A DNA stretch of 60,533 nt, taken from an uncultured Collinsella sp. GTDB taxonomy: Bacteria; Actinomycetota; Coriobacteriia; Coriobacteriales; Coriobacteriaceae. Shown here piece by piece: positions 1 to 8,758 of the stretch (position 1 is its first letter; each line of letters begins with the position of its first letter). The notes beneath the pieces are model-generated. The model was not told the origin of the DNA, ran no database searches, and saw only the letters and a list, made by a program, of their open reading frames with translations. The stretch is taken from contig CATYIV010000010.1 in NCBI GenBank assembly GCA_958407465.1, positions 1-60,533 on the forward strand. Reading direction: 5' to 3'. The position numbers were made by a program, and so were the translations under genes.

Positions 1-38
1 GGGTAGCTAAAATAGCCCCGTCCCAAATTAGCTACCCC
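1..38. repeat. Short inverted repeat with AATAGCCCCGTCCCA core
   Basis: The ends GGGTAGCT and AGCTACCC are inverted copies. The core AATAGCCCCGTCCCAAA is the same as in the right arm of the large palindrome at 41096-41200. The position just before a gene and at the window edge means the element may continue to the left. Probably a half copy of the GTAG-ended palindrome family. Confidence 0.6.
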
Positions 39-58
39 GGGTGAGATTGGAGGAAGTG

Positions 59-3000
59 ATGGCGCAGGGGACGTTTGTGCAGGCGCTTCGCAAAGAGGCG
101 GCGTTGAGTGGCACCTTTATGAAGGGGCGTTCGCTCATGCTCAACGGTGCCGTGCTGTCGTTTGAGGACTCCGGCTCGCGCTTCTCCAAAAACGTGAACA
201 TCGAGGGCTCGGTGCGCGGCTCGCGCGGCGACCTGTACAAGACGCACGTGGCGCTCGACATGGACGAGCACGAGGTTATCGACTACGACTGCGATTGCCC
301 CGCCGCCTTCCGCTATTCCGGCATGTGCAAGCACGCCATCGCCACGGCGCTGGCGTATCTGGATGCCAGTGGCGCCGAGCCCGTCGAGGGTTTGCGCACG
401 CCGGTCCGCACGTTTACAGTACCGCCCGCACAGTCCAAGCAGCCCACGCGCCCCGCGCCCACCGCATCTGCGGTCAACCCCAACTTTCCCTTCCCGGCGC
501 CCGTCCCCACGAGCCCGAGCCTTGTGGCGGCGCTTTCCGATCTTTCGGACGCGCGCATGGACGAGCTCGCGGTCATGCGTCGCAAGCTCGCCAGCACCAT
601 TGACCCCGATGCGCCCAAAGCGGTGCTGGAGCCCTCGCTGGTGCCGTACTACAATCCGCTGTTTGCCGATCGTTTTAACTGGGCGCTCGAGTTTCGCATT
701 CGTAGCGGTTCGGTGTCCTACGTGGTTAAGGATATCGACGGCATGGCCGATGCCTATGTGCGTGGCGGTACGTTCTCCTATGGCAAGAAGCTTACGTTTG
801 CCCATGTGCCCGAGGCTTTCGATGGCGTGTCGACAAAGCTGCTCGACTTTGTCGCAATGACGGTCGCCTATCTGAGCGACATCACGAGTTCGCGCTCGGC
901 ATCGTACGACTTTGCCCGCAGCGGCTTTGTCGCCGAGCGTCAGTTACCGGTATCCGAGCATTCCATCGTGTCCGTGCTGGACCTGCTGTGCGGCAGGACC
1001 ATGTCCTTTGAGCCTGCTTGGTCGCGGGGAACGACGACGCATCGCGCCTACGAGGTGGCAGTCGAGCCGTCGCCGCAGGTGGAGGGCGAAGTCCCGGCTA
1101 AGCGCCCGCCGCTCCTTGCCGCCAAGATTGCACCGGCGGCGGGAGGCAGCTACGACTTGCGCCTGCCGGCCGATACGTACTGCTTTGTCGCAGGCGACGC
1201 AGCCTATCTGGTCGATACGCGCCGCGCGCGCCGTGCCGACACGGCGTTTGCCCAGCATGCGGCGCCGTTCCTATCGCACTTGTTGCCCTGCCGCATGCCG
1301 GTCCATATCGCCGCCGACCAGGTGGGCGAGTTCTGCCGCATGGCGCTGCCGATCTTGCGCGACTACACCGACCTGACCGCTCCCGCCGTACTTGACGCCG
1401 TGGCGCCCGAGCCGAGTTTTGCCATGGCGATTGGCGTCGACGATGGCCTTGTGACCTGCAAGATTACGGTGGCCTACGGCGATTGGTCGGCAGATCTCTT
1501 TAGTCTTGGTGCTCCGGGCAGTCCTTTCGAAGAGCAACGCCCCGGCGTTCCGCCCCGCGATACGCTGGCGGAGTTTCGCGTTATGGACACGGCTGCCCTG
1601 TACTTTGATTTCCGCGAGGGCGGCCTGGCGTTTGAGGAGCGCGATGACGAGAGCCTGTTCCACTTGCTGACCGAGGGCCTGTCTGCCCTGTCCGAGCTTG
1701 GAGAGGTCATGCTCAGCGACCGCCTGCGCCAGATTTCGGTCCGCCCTGCGCCCAAGCTCTCGGTGCGCGCCACCGTCAAGAGCAACTTGCTCGACGTCGA
1801 GCTGGGTGCGAGCGGGCTTTCGGCGGGCGACCTTGCCATCTATCTGGACTCGTATAAGCGCCACCAGACGTTTGCGCGCCTCACGTCGGGCGACATCGTT
1901 CGCCTGGATGAAGGTGCCCGCGCTGCGTTTGGCCTTGCTGAGGACTTGGGCGTCGATGCCGTCGACCTGCTCGACGGCGTGTCGCTTCCCGCATCGAGTA
2001 CCCTGTTCGTCGACAACATGCTTGCGTGCACGCCCGCGCTCGAAGCCGATCGCGACGCTGCATTCCGTCGCACCGTCGAGCGCTTGGATACGCTCGGCAA
2101 GATGGACTTTACGGTGCCGGTCTCGCTCAAGGCCACACTGCGCGGCTATCAGGTCGACGGCTACCAGTGGCTCGGCTCGCTCGAGCATCTGGGCCTTGGC
2201 GGCATTTTGGCCGATGATATGGGTCTGGGCAAAACGCTGCAGATGATCGCGCACATTCTGGCGCGCGTGGAGGCGGGGGACACCAAGCCCACGCTCGTGG
2301 TATGCCCCGCGTCGCTCGTGTACAACTGGGCTGCCGAGTTGGAGCGCTTCGCCCCCTCGATTGATGTGTGCGCCATCGTGGACGCCAAGGCCCAGCGTCG
2401 CGTGCAAATTGCCGGTGCCGCCGAGCACAACGTGGTCGTGACGTCGTATGACCTCATGCGTCGCGACATCGACGAATATGTCGAGCAGGACTTTGCCCGC
2501 GTAGTGCTCGACGAGGCCCAGTACATTAAAAACCCGCTCACCCAGGTGGCTCGCGCTGCCAAGCGCCTGCCGGCCGGCGTGCGCTTTGCCTTGACGGGCA
2601 CGCCCATCGAAAACCGTCTATCCGAGCTTTGGAGTATCTTCGACTTTTTGATGCCGGGTCTTCTGGGCACGCGCGACTCATTTGCCAAGCGCTTTGAGAG
2701 TCCCGTCGAGCATGCCGAGGGCGACAGCGCCGCTCGTCTACAGGCGCTCGTGTCGCCGTTTGTGCTGCGTCGCGTTAAGGAAGACGTGGTGGCCGACCTG
2801 CCCGAGAAGATCGAGGATACGGTGATGGCGCAGCTCACCGGCGAACAGCGCAAGCTCTACCTGGCCAACCAAGACCGCATTGCCCAGCAAGTGCAGCACC
2901 GCGAGGCATCCGAGTTTAAGAAAGACAAGCTCAAGGTGCTCGCCGAGCTCACCAAGCTGCGCCAGATCTGTTGCGACCCGCATCTGCACTATGCGGACTA

Positions 3001-3532
3001 CAAGGCGGGAAGCGCCAAGCTCGATACGTGCATGGAGCTCGTCCACGGCGCGCTCGACGGCGGTCATCGCATCTTGCTGTTCAGCCAGTTTACGGGCATG
3101 CTCGATATCATTGGCAAACGCCTGGCCAAGGAGGATATCGCCTTCCTTAAGCTCACGGGCGCTTCGTCTAAGGAGAGCCGCGCCAAGATGGTCGCGCAGT
3201 TCCAAGCGGGCGAGGTTCCGGTCTTTTTGATTTCGCTCAAGGCGGGCGGCGTGGGCCTGAACCTGACGGCGGCCGACGTGGTCATCCACTACGACCCGTG
3301 GTGGAACGTGGCCGCACAGGATCAGGCGACCGACCGCGCGCATCGTATTGGCCAGCAACACACCGTGACCGTGTACAAGCTCATCGCCAAGGACACGATT
3401 GAGGAACGCATTATGCAGATGCAGGAGTCCAAACGCGACCTGGTCAACAGCGTGCTCGGCGGCGACGGCATCTCGTCGGCGCTGTTTACCCGCGAAGATG
3501 TTCTGGCGCTGCTGGGCGGCGACGGTCGCTAG
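59..3532 (+). CDS. SNF2-family DEAD/DEAH helicase with SWIM zinc finger
   Basis: A large (about 1157 aa) ATP-dependent DNA translocase of the SNF2/Rad54-like superfamily 2, presumed to act on DNA-protein complexes in the cytoplasm. An N-terminal SWIM zinc finger is seen near residues 77-98 (CDCPAA then MCKHA). A long variable middle region follows, then the SNF2 ATPase core: Walker A DDMGLGKT near residue 719, DEAQ box near 818, and helicase motif VI (DRAHRIGQ) near 1090. I chose ATG 59 because GGAGGA at 49-54 is a ribosome site just upstream; an in-frame GTG at 41 has no such site. This is the usual domain order of bacterial SWIM-SNF2 proteins. The target is unknown, and the gene stands alone with no restriction or phage-defence genes beside it. 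Confidence 0.93.
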   Translation: MAQGTFVQALRKEAALSGTFMKGRSLMLNGAVLSFEDSGSRFSKNVNIEGSVRGSRGDLYKTHVALDMDEHEVIDYDCDCPAAFRYSGMCKHAIATALAYLDASGAEPVEGLRTPVRTFTVPPAQSKQPTRPAPTASAVNPNFPFPAPVPTSPSLVAALSDLSDARMDELAVMRRKLASTIDPDAPKAVLEPSLVPYYNPLFADRFNWALEFRIRSGSVSYVVKDIDGMADAYVRGGTFSYGKKLTFAHVPEAFDGVSTKLLDFVAMTVAYLSDITSSRSASYDFARSGFVAERQLPVSEHSIVSVLDLLCGRTMSFEPAWSRGTTTHRAYEVAVEPSPQVEGEVPAKRPPLLAAKIAPAAGGSYDLRLPADTYCFVAGDAAYLVDTRRARRADTAFAQHAAPFLSHLLPCRMPVHIAADQVGEFCRMALPILRDYTDLTAPAVLDAVAPEPSFAMAIGVDDGLVTCKITVAYGDWSADLFSLGAPGSPFEEQRPGVPPRDTLAEFRVMDTAALYFDFREGGLAFEERDDESLFHLLTEGLSALSELGEVMLSDRLRQISVRPAPKLSVRATVKSNLLDVELGASGLSAGDLAIYLDSYKRHQTFARLTSGDIVRLDEGARAAFGLAEDLGVDAVDLLDGVSLPASSTLFVDNMLACTPALEADRDAAFRRTVERLDTLGKMDFTVPVSLKATLRGYQVDGYQWLGSLEHLGLGGILADDMGLGKTLQMIAHILARVEAGDTKPTLVVCPASLVYNWAAELERFAPSIDVCAIVDAKAQRRVQIAGAAEHNVVVTSYDLMRRDIDEYVEQDFARVVLDEAQYIKNPLTQVARAAKRLPAGVRFALTGTPIENRLSELWSIFDFLMPGLLGTRDSFAKRFESPVEHAEGDSAARLQALVSPFVLRRVKEDVVADLPEKIEDTVMAQLTGEQRKLYLANQDRIAQQVQHREASEFKKDKLKVLAELTKLRQICCDPHLHYADYKAGSAKLDTCMELVHGALDGGHRILLFSQFTGMLDIIGKRLAKEDIAFLKLTGASSKESRAKMVAQFQAGEVPVFLISLKAGGVGLNLTAADVVIHYDPWWNVAAQDQATDRAHRIGQQHTVTVYKLIAKDTIEERIMQMQESKRDLVNSVLGGDGISSALFTREDVLALLGGDGR

Positions 3533-3697
3533 CCGCGCGCGGGGTGGGACTGCTGGAGCGGGCAGGGCGGTCGACGCATTTTGGCCCGACCGCTTGCCTG
3601 GTCCGTTATGTGTTCATTTGCGACGCCGTGGATGGTTCGCCTGCCTTTGGGCATAAGAACCATCAAGAACATTGGCACATCAGCAAAGGAGAACATC

Positions 3698-4060
3698 ATG
3701 GCGAAATTCTTTAAGGACCCCGACGGTAAGCTCATCGCTGCCCTTGGCGACGACGTTGCGACTCCTGCCGGCTGCACGGAGCTGACCGCAAACACCGAGG
3801 ACGCGGCGCACGAGAAGCACGTGCCTGTTGTCGAGATCGAGCGCGACGGCCACGTGATCCGCGCACGCGTGGGCTCGACGGAGCACCCCATGCTGCCCGA
3901 GCACTACATCGAGTGGATTGCGCTTGAGGCCGAGGGCCGCCTGGAGGTCCATTACCTCGAGCCCGGCATGAAGCCCACGACGTTTTTTGCCGGCGGCTCC
4001 AAGACCGGTACCGTCTATGCCTATTGCAACCTGCACGGGCTGTGGTCCGCGACGTTCTAG
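3698..4060 (+). CDS. Superoxide reductase (desulfoferrodoxin family, class III-like)
   Basis: A 120-aa non-haem iron enzyme expected to reduce superoxide to hydrogen peroxide in the cytoplasm of an anaerobe. The catalytic Fe(His)4Cys site is complete: EKH with His41, HPM with His63, HYIEW with His69, then Cys110 and His113 in CNLHG; the Lys40 that helps catalysis is present. The first 35 residues align with the desulforedoxin domain of two-iron desulfoferrodoxins, but only Cys26 remains of its four cysteine ligands, so centre I cannot form. This is the class III pattern known from spirochaetes. AAAGGAG at 3685-3691 fixes the ATG. No rubredoxin gene is nearby, so the electron donor is not indicated. 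Confidence 0.9.
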   Translation: MAKFFKDPDGKLIAALGDDVATPAGCTELTANTEDAAHEKHVPVVEIERDGHVIRARVGSTEHPMLPEHYIEWIALEAEGRLEVHYLEPGMKPTTFFAGGSKTGTVYAYCNLHGLWSATF

Positions 4061-4106
4061 GAACGCGCCCCCGCTCGGGGTATCATAGCTAGCATATGCA
4101 CATGCG

Positions 4107-4138
4107 AGCGCCGACTGCATCATGCGGCCGGCGCTTTT
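4107..4138 (+). terminator. Probable terminator of superoxide reductase gene
   Basis: AGCGCCG at 4107 pairs with CGGCGCT at 4129 and is followed by TTTT. It lies 46 bases after the stop codon, before the next gene. Confidence 0.6.
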
Positions 4139-4177
4139 ACTACGACAACGACGATTTACGACGGAAAGGGCTGGGCC

Positions 4178-6163
4178 ATGAAGCTCGCACTTGCACAGAT
4201 CGATATGCGCCTGGGTGACATTGAGGGCATTTGCGGCCGCATCGAGGACCAGGCTCGCCTGGCCCATGAGCGCGGCGCGCGCGTGCTGTGCGTTCCGGCC
4301 CCGCTCTTTATGGGCGCCATGCCGGGCAGCCTGGTGGGCGCTGCCGATTTTGAGCACGATATGTTGACGGGCCTGACGGGCGTTGCCGAGCGCATCCAAG
4401 AGCTCGATATGATCTGCATCGTGCCCGCTGCGGTTTCGTTTGAGAGCCAGCCCCTGCTTGACTATATGATGCTCAAAGACGGTCGCGTGGTGCCCGCGCG
4501 CACAAGTATTGCCTTGCAGCGTGGCGAGAGCAACGACGCGCGTTGGGCGCCTCCGGTGTTTGACGTGGACGGCGTGCGCATCGCTGTGGTGTTTGACCTG
4601 GACCGCGAGCTCGAGATGCTGCCGACCGGCGTCGACCTCATCGCCTATTTCCAGTTCAACGCGTTTGACATGACCGATCGCGAGACCGCCGCCGTCGCCG
4701 CCGTTCGCAGCGGTGCCTACCGCAAGATCGCCTCCAAGCGTAGCGTATGGTTTGCCTGCATGGCGCCGGTCGGTGCCTATGACGAGTCGGTGTATACCGG
4801 CGGATCGTTTGTGCTTGACGATTGCGGGCGCGTGGTGGCCCAGTCGCCGTGCTTTGAGGAGAGCCTGCTGGTTCAGGAGATTCAACGCGGCGTGATGCTC
4901 GATGCCCTGGAGGACCATGAGCTGCCCCAGTTTCGCTCCGAGGAGTGGCTGTGGCAGGCGCTGGTGCTTGCCGTGCGCGACAACGCCCGAGCCCACGGTG
5001 CGTCGCGTGCTGTGGTGGCACTCGAGGGTGACTTGCCGTCGTCCCTGCTGGCGGCGCTGGCCGTCGACGCTCTGGGCCCGCGCAATGTGATTGGCCTGGT
5101 GCTGGGGCGCAACCGTATCTTTACGCCGGCGCAGGAAGAGGCCGAGGCTGCCCGCTGTGCCGCCGTCCGCGCCATCGCCGAGCGTCTGCACATTCGCACC
5201 GTCGAGCGCGATGCACCGGATGCGGCGCGTGTGCTCGATCGCGACGTGTCGGCGGGCGATGCCGAGCGTCTGCGCTCGCGCACGTTGGGCCTCATGCTGG
5301 AGGACACGGCGCTCGAGCTGGGTGCGATGGCGCTGAGCCCGCTGTCCAAAACCGAGTACGCGCTGGCGGCGCCGGCGCTTTGCGGCGGCTACCAGGGCGA
5401 TTACGCGCCCTTTGGCGATGTGTACCTGTCGACGCTTGAGTTTGTGGCGCGTGTGCGCAACCGCACGTCTGCCGTGGTGCCCCAAGAGCTCGTGACGCTC
5501 AACGCGGTGGAAGATTGTATGGAGCGCGTGCTGGCGCAAGCGCTCTCGACGCTCGACGGTCCGGTCGATATGCTCGACCGCGCGGCACAGCTGCTCGGCG
5601 GGCTTGAGCCGGGTGAGGTCGATGGCGCGCTCGAGGCGCACGTGGACCGCAATCGATCTTTCGACGACATCCCGATGGCCGCTGGCAAGCCTGAGGCTTG
5701 CTCGCTGCTGCTGATGCTCGTTCGACAGGGTGAGGCTGCCCGCCGCATGTTGCCGATGGCGCCGATCGTCTCGGCCCGTTCGTTTGCCGAGCGTGCCTGG
5801 CCGTATATGCTCGCGTGGTCCGACCTGGGGCTTAACGGCAAGGAGCGTATGACGGTCGATTCGCTGGCGCGCGCCGAGGTGCGCCGTTTTGCTGACGAGG
5901 ATACGAGCGAGCGCGTGCGAAACGAGATGATGGGCGTGCTGGGCGAGCTGCTGGGTATTTCGCCCGAGCAAATGGAGGAGCTGCGCTCCGAGGACGGTCA
6001 GCGTCGTTTGCACGAGGGAATGAAAAAGTTCGAGGGCGAGGTTCAGGACGCCATCGATAAGATGATGGGCGGTCAGAGCGGCTCGCAAGGTAGTCCCCAG
6101 GGTGGCCCGATGCCGCATCCGCCGGTTGATCCCCGACAATTCCCGTTCTTCTCTCAGAACTAG
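4178..6163 (+). CDS. NAD synthetase-like protein (nitrilase + NadE domains), both active sites altered
   Basis: A 661-aa protein with the layout of glutamine-dependent NAD+ synthetase: N-terminal nitrilase-like amidase (about 1-260) and C-terminal NadE-like ATP-pyrophosphatase (about 270-600), plus a Gly/Pro/Gln-rich tail. The fold signatures are recognisable (AALAVDALG at about 290; the SKTEYA and GDYAPFGDVY segments near 390). The catalytic residues are not. The nitrilase Glu is Ala41 (VPAPLF), the nucleophile Cys of the ICxD motif is Phe139 (VVFDLD), and the lysine segment is unrecognisable. The NadE P-loop SGGxDS reads EGDLPS at 283-288. Read literally, it can neither hydrolyse glutamine nor bind ATP in the usual way. 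It is an intact, codon-typical frame, so a maintained pseudoenzyme or a protein with a new role is more likely than decay. A copy of a structured repeat follows its stop. Confidence 0.8.
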   Translation: MKLALAQIDMRLGDIEGICGRIEDQARLAHERGARVLCVPAPLFMGAMPGSLVGAADFEHDMLTGLTGVAERIQELDMICIVPAAVSFESQPLLDYMMLKDGRVVPARTSIALQRGESNDARWAPPVFDVDGVRIAVVFDLDRELEMLPTGVDLIAYFQFNAFDMTDRETAAVAAVRSGAYRKIASKRSVWFACMAPVGAYDESVYTGGSFVLDDCGRVVAQSPCFEESLLVQEIQRGVMLDALEDHELPQFRSEEWLWQALVLAVRDNARAHGASRAVVALEGDLPSSLLAALAVDALGPRNVIGLVLGRNRIFTPAQEEAEAARCAAVRAIAERLHIRTVERDAPDAARVLDRDVSAGDAERLRSRTLGLMLEDTALELGAMALSPLSKTEYALAAPALCGGYQGDYAPFGDVYLSTLEFVARVRNRTSAVVPQELVTLNAVEDCMERVLAQALSTLDGPVDMLDRAAQLLGGLEPGEVDGALEAHVDRNRSFDDIPMAAGKPEACSLLLMLVRQGEAARRMLPMAPIVSARSFAERAWPYMLAWSDLGLNGKERMTVDSLARAEVRRFADEDTSERVRNEMMGVLGELLGISPEQMEELRSEDGQRRLHEGMKKFEGEVQDAIDKMMGGQSGSQGSPQGGPMPHPPVDPRQFPFFSQN

Positions 6164-6171
6164 GTCGCTGC

Positions 6172-6269
6172 GCGCCCGCCAGAGCGGCAATCTGCCTTTC
6201 AATCGTCGGACATGACCGCGAGGTCAATGCCCTCCTCTTTCAAGGCACCTTGCTCGCTCTGGCGGGCGC
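6172..6269 (+). ncRNA. Structured intergenic element, copy A (candidate RNA)
   Basis: Three nested stems can be drawn. P1: 6172-6186 with 6255-6269, 15 perfect pairs. CAA/TTG (6188-6190 with 6250-6252) extends it after a small internal loop. P2: TGCCTT 6193-6198 with AAGGCA 6242-6247. P3: 6208-6217 with 6222-6232, loop GCGA. The single-stranded joins TCAATCGTC and TCCTCTTTC are identical in copy B at 43122. P1 and P2 sequences differ from copies B and C but remain paired. It begins 8 bases after the stop of the NadE-like gene, on the same strand. There is no T-run, so a plain terminator is unlikely for this copy. Confidence 0.75.
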
Positions 6270-6405
6270 TCGCTTGCGTATACTCAACCTATAATTCGAT
6301 CTCGGCTGACTTATAGGGCTAGCGTTGTGTTATTCTAGAACAGACGTTCGTGAATGATGCGCGGGGCCTTGCCTTGCGCTGTGCTTGTGGCGAGGGGAGG
6401 TCGGC

Positions 6406-6927
6406 TTGGTTATCTTGGGCATTGACCCCGGTTTGGCTCATACGGGTTGGGGGATTATCGAGGAGCGGCGTGGCGAGGTTCGCTGCCGTGCCTATGGCTG
6501 CATCGAGACCAGTGCCGGAAGTCCGCTCGCGGTGCGCCTGTCGCATATCGCCCATGACCTTAAGGATGTCGTTGAGCGTTATCGACCCGACACGGCTGCT
6601 GTCGAGAGCATCTACTTTGGTGCCAACGTTCGTTCGGCCATTCCCACGGCGCATGCCCGAGGTGCTGCGCTTGTGGCGCTTTCGGAGTGCGCGCTCGAGA
6701 TTGGCGAGTACACGCCCATGCAGATCAAACAGGCTGTGGTGGGCACTGGCGCCGCGGACAAGCGGCAGGTCGCCTACATGGTACGCACACTCACACAGCT
6801 CGATCACGACCCGCATCCCGACCATGCCGCCGATGCCCTGGCCTGCGCCATCTGCCACGTAAACCTCAGCCGCACCCGCGCCCTCACCGGTGGCGAGTTC
6901 TATCAACAGAGAGGAACCGGATACTGA
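6406..6927 (+). CDS. ruvC: Crossover junction endodeoxyribonuclease RuvC
   Basis: A 173-aa Holliday-junction resolvase of the RNase H fold. It cuts four-way junctions together with the RuvAB motor during recombinational repair. The four acidic catalytic residues are visible: Asp in GIDPG at the N terminus, Glu in VESIYFG, and the Asp pair in HPDHAADALA. The likely start is TTG 6406, which gives the family-typical beginning MVILGIDPG and has GGGGAGG at 6394-6400 as ribosome site; the upstream in-frame TTG at 6385 would add seven unusual residues. Its stop codon overlaps the ruvA start by one base, indicating a translationally coupled ruvCAB operon. Confidence 0.95.
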   Translation: MVILGIDPGLAHTGWGIIEERRGEVRCRAYGCIETSAGSPLAVRLSHIAHDLKDVVERYRPDTAAVESIYFGANVRSAIPTAHARGAALVALSECALEIGEYTPMQIKQAVVGTGAADKRQVAYMVRTLTQLDHDPHPDHAADALACAICHVNLSRTRALTGGEFYQQRGTGY

Positions 6928-7547
6928 TGATTTCCCAGCTCCACGGAACGCTTGTCGAGGCCACGATGAGCTCTGCTGTCGTCGATGTGTCGGGCGTTGG
7001 CTTTGAGCTCGGCATCTCGGGCAGCACTGCGGCCACGTTGCCGACGCCCGGTGGCGAGGTCTGCCTCTACACGCGTATGCAGGTGCGCGAGGACGCCATG
7101 ACACTTTTCGGTTTTTCCTCAAAGGATGAGCGCATGATGTTCGACCGGCTCGTGTCCGTTTCGGGCGTTGGCCCGCGCCTGGCGCTTGCCGTGCTTTCCA
7201 CCTATACCGTGGGGCAGCTGTATTCGCTGGTGATGGCCGAGGACGACAAGGGCATGGCCAAGGTACCCGGTGTGGGCAAAAAGACAGCTCAGCGCCTGAT
7301 CCTGGAACTCAAGAGCACCTTTGCCAAGGATAAGGGCTTTGTGCCGGTCGACGTGATTCCCGGACAGGTTGCGATGCCCGTGCCCGCTGCCGCTCCCTCG
7401 GTGATCGATGATGCCCGTGCGGCGCTCCTTTCCATGGGCTTTAGTCCGCAGGAGACCGATGTTGCCCTGAGCGGGTATGATGGGCAGAATATGCGTGTCG
7501 AGGATCTGCTCGGCGCGGCGCTTAAGCGACTCGGAATGGATGCGTGA
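6927..7547 (+). CDS. ruvA: Holliday junction DNA helicase subunit RuvA
   Basis: A 206-aa protein that binds four-way DNA junctions as a tetramer and loads the RuvB motor. It shows the N-terminal OB-like domain ([12 protein letters not shown]), two helix-hairpin-helix segments ([13 protein letters not shown] and [12 protein letters not shown]) and the C-terminal domain that contacts RuvB ([11 protein letters not shown]). The ATG overlaps the ruvC stop (TGATG), and the ruvA stop overlaps the ruvB start in the same way. Confidence 0.96.
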   Translation: MISQLHGTLVEATMSSAVVDVSGVGFELGISGSTAATLPTPGGEVCLYTRMQVREDAMTLFGFSSKDERMMFDRLVSVSGVGPRLALAVLSTYTVGQLYSLVMAEDDKGMAKVPGVGKKTAQRLILELKSTFAKDKGFVPVDVIPGQVAMPVPAAAPSVIDDARAALLSMGFSPQETDVALSGYDGQNMRVEDLLGAALKRLGMDA

Positions 7548-8614
7548 TGTGGGAAGCCGATGACTCTCAGGACTTGTGGGCGACGCCCGGTAACTCGCCG
7601 GCGGCATCCATGGCGCACGGCGAGCGCATGGTGGGCTCGGAGCTGACGGCCGAGGATCTCGATGTCGACCGCACTTTGCGCCCTCAGCGCCTGGACGATT
7701 ACTGCGGCCAGGAGCACATCAAGCAGAGCCTGCGCGTGTTGATCGAAGCGGCGCAGAGCCGTGGCGAGACGCTCGACCACGTGATCTTCTCGGGTCCTCC
7801 GGGCCTGGGCAAGACCACGCTGGCCACCGTTATCGCCAACGAGCTGGGCGCTCAGATCAAGACCACGAGTGGCCCTGCCATCGCGCGCACGGGCGACCTG
7901 GCGGCCATCCTTACTAACTTGCAGCCGGGCGATGTGCTGTTTATCGACGAGATCCACCGCCTCAACCGTTCGGTCGAGGAGGTCCTGTACCCCGCGATGG
8001 AGGACTTTGCCCTCGATATCGTGATTGGCAAGGGTCCGGCGGCGCGCTCGATTCGCCTGGATATCCCCAAGTTTACGCTGGTGGCGGCAACGACCCGCTC
8101 AGGCATGTTGACCGGCCCGTTGCGCGACCGCTTTGGCATTTCATATCGCCTGGATTACTACACGGTCGAGGAGCTCGCGCAGATTGTGACGCGCTCGGCG
8201 ACTATCCTGGGCGTGACGATCGACCATCCCAGTGCACTCGAGATCGGCTCGCGTTCGCGCGGCACGCCACGTCTTGCCAACCGTCTGCTCAAGCGCGTGC
8301 GCGATTACGCACAGGTGCGCGGCAACGGCCCCATCGAGCTCGATATCTGTCGCCAGGCGCTCGAGTTCTTCGAGATCGACGAGCTCGGTCTGGACTGGAT
8401 GGATATTCGCATTTTGGAGACGCTCGCCAAGACGTTCTCCGGTCGCGCCGTGGGACTTACGACCCTTGCCAGCGCGGTGGGCGAGGACCCGGGCACGCTC
8501 GAGGATGTCTATGAGCCCTATTTGCTGCAGTGCGGATTGATGATTCGTACGCCGCAGGGCCGTCAGGCAACCCTCCGCACCTTTGAGCACCTGGGGATTG
8601 AACCTACCGTTTAG
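7547..8614 (+). CDS. ruvB: Holliday junction branch-migration ATPase RuvB
   Basis: A 355-aa AAA+ ring motor that drives branch migration with RuvA. Walker A is [11 protein letters not shown] near residue 84, Walker B is DEIHR near 134, sensor 1 lies in ATTRSG, and a winged-helix C-terminal domain ends the protein. The ATG at 7547 overlaps the ruvA stop; a GTG one codon earlier is also possible. The length is normal for the family. No clear terminator is seen in the roughly 140 bases that follow. Confidence 0.97.
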   Translation: MWEADDSQDLWATPGNSPAASMAHGERMVGSELTAEDLDVDRTLRPQRLDDYCGQEHIKQSLRVLIEAAQSRGETLDHVIFSGPPGLGKTTLATVIANELGAQIKTTSGPAIARTGDLAAILTNLQPGDVLFIDEIHRLNRSVEEVLYPAMEDFALDIVIGKGPAARSIRLDIPKFTLVAATTRSGMLTGPLRDRFGISYRLDYYTVEELAQIVTRSATILGVTIDHPSALEIGSRSRGTPRLANRLLKRVRDYAQVRGNGPIELDICRQALEFFEIDELGLDWMDIRILETLAKTFSGRAVGLTTLASAVGEDPGTLEDVYEPYLLQCGLMIRTPQGRQATLRTFEHLGIEPTV

Positions 8615-8758
8615 GGCGTTTTGTTTTGGCGGGCTGTTGGACTATCGCTGGGCATCGGGTAAACATATCGCCGTTCATCGGTTATGGGCGTTTTACTATT
8701 GCGCGCCCGTGCTATGCTGAATTGGTCTTTTTCTCATTCGGTAACGAAAGGACCGCCC

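Noticed and set aside
3680..6202. Very long open frame on the minus strand (840 codons) opposite the NadE-like gene
   Set aside because: It is rich in His, Arg and Gln with no recognisable motif, as expected from the antisense of a GC-rich gene. The plus-strand frame has clear protein-family features.
6172..6269. Copy A of the structured element as a simple rho-independent terminator
   Set aside because: The stem is not followed by a T-run, and a 68-base conserved core with two further stems is not needed for a terminator.
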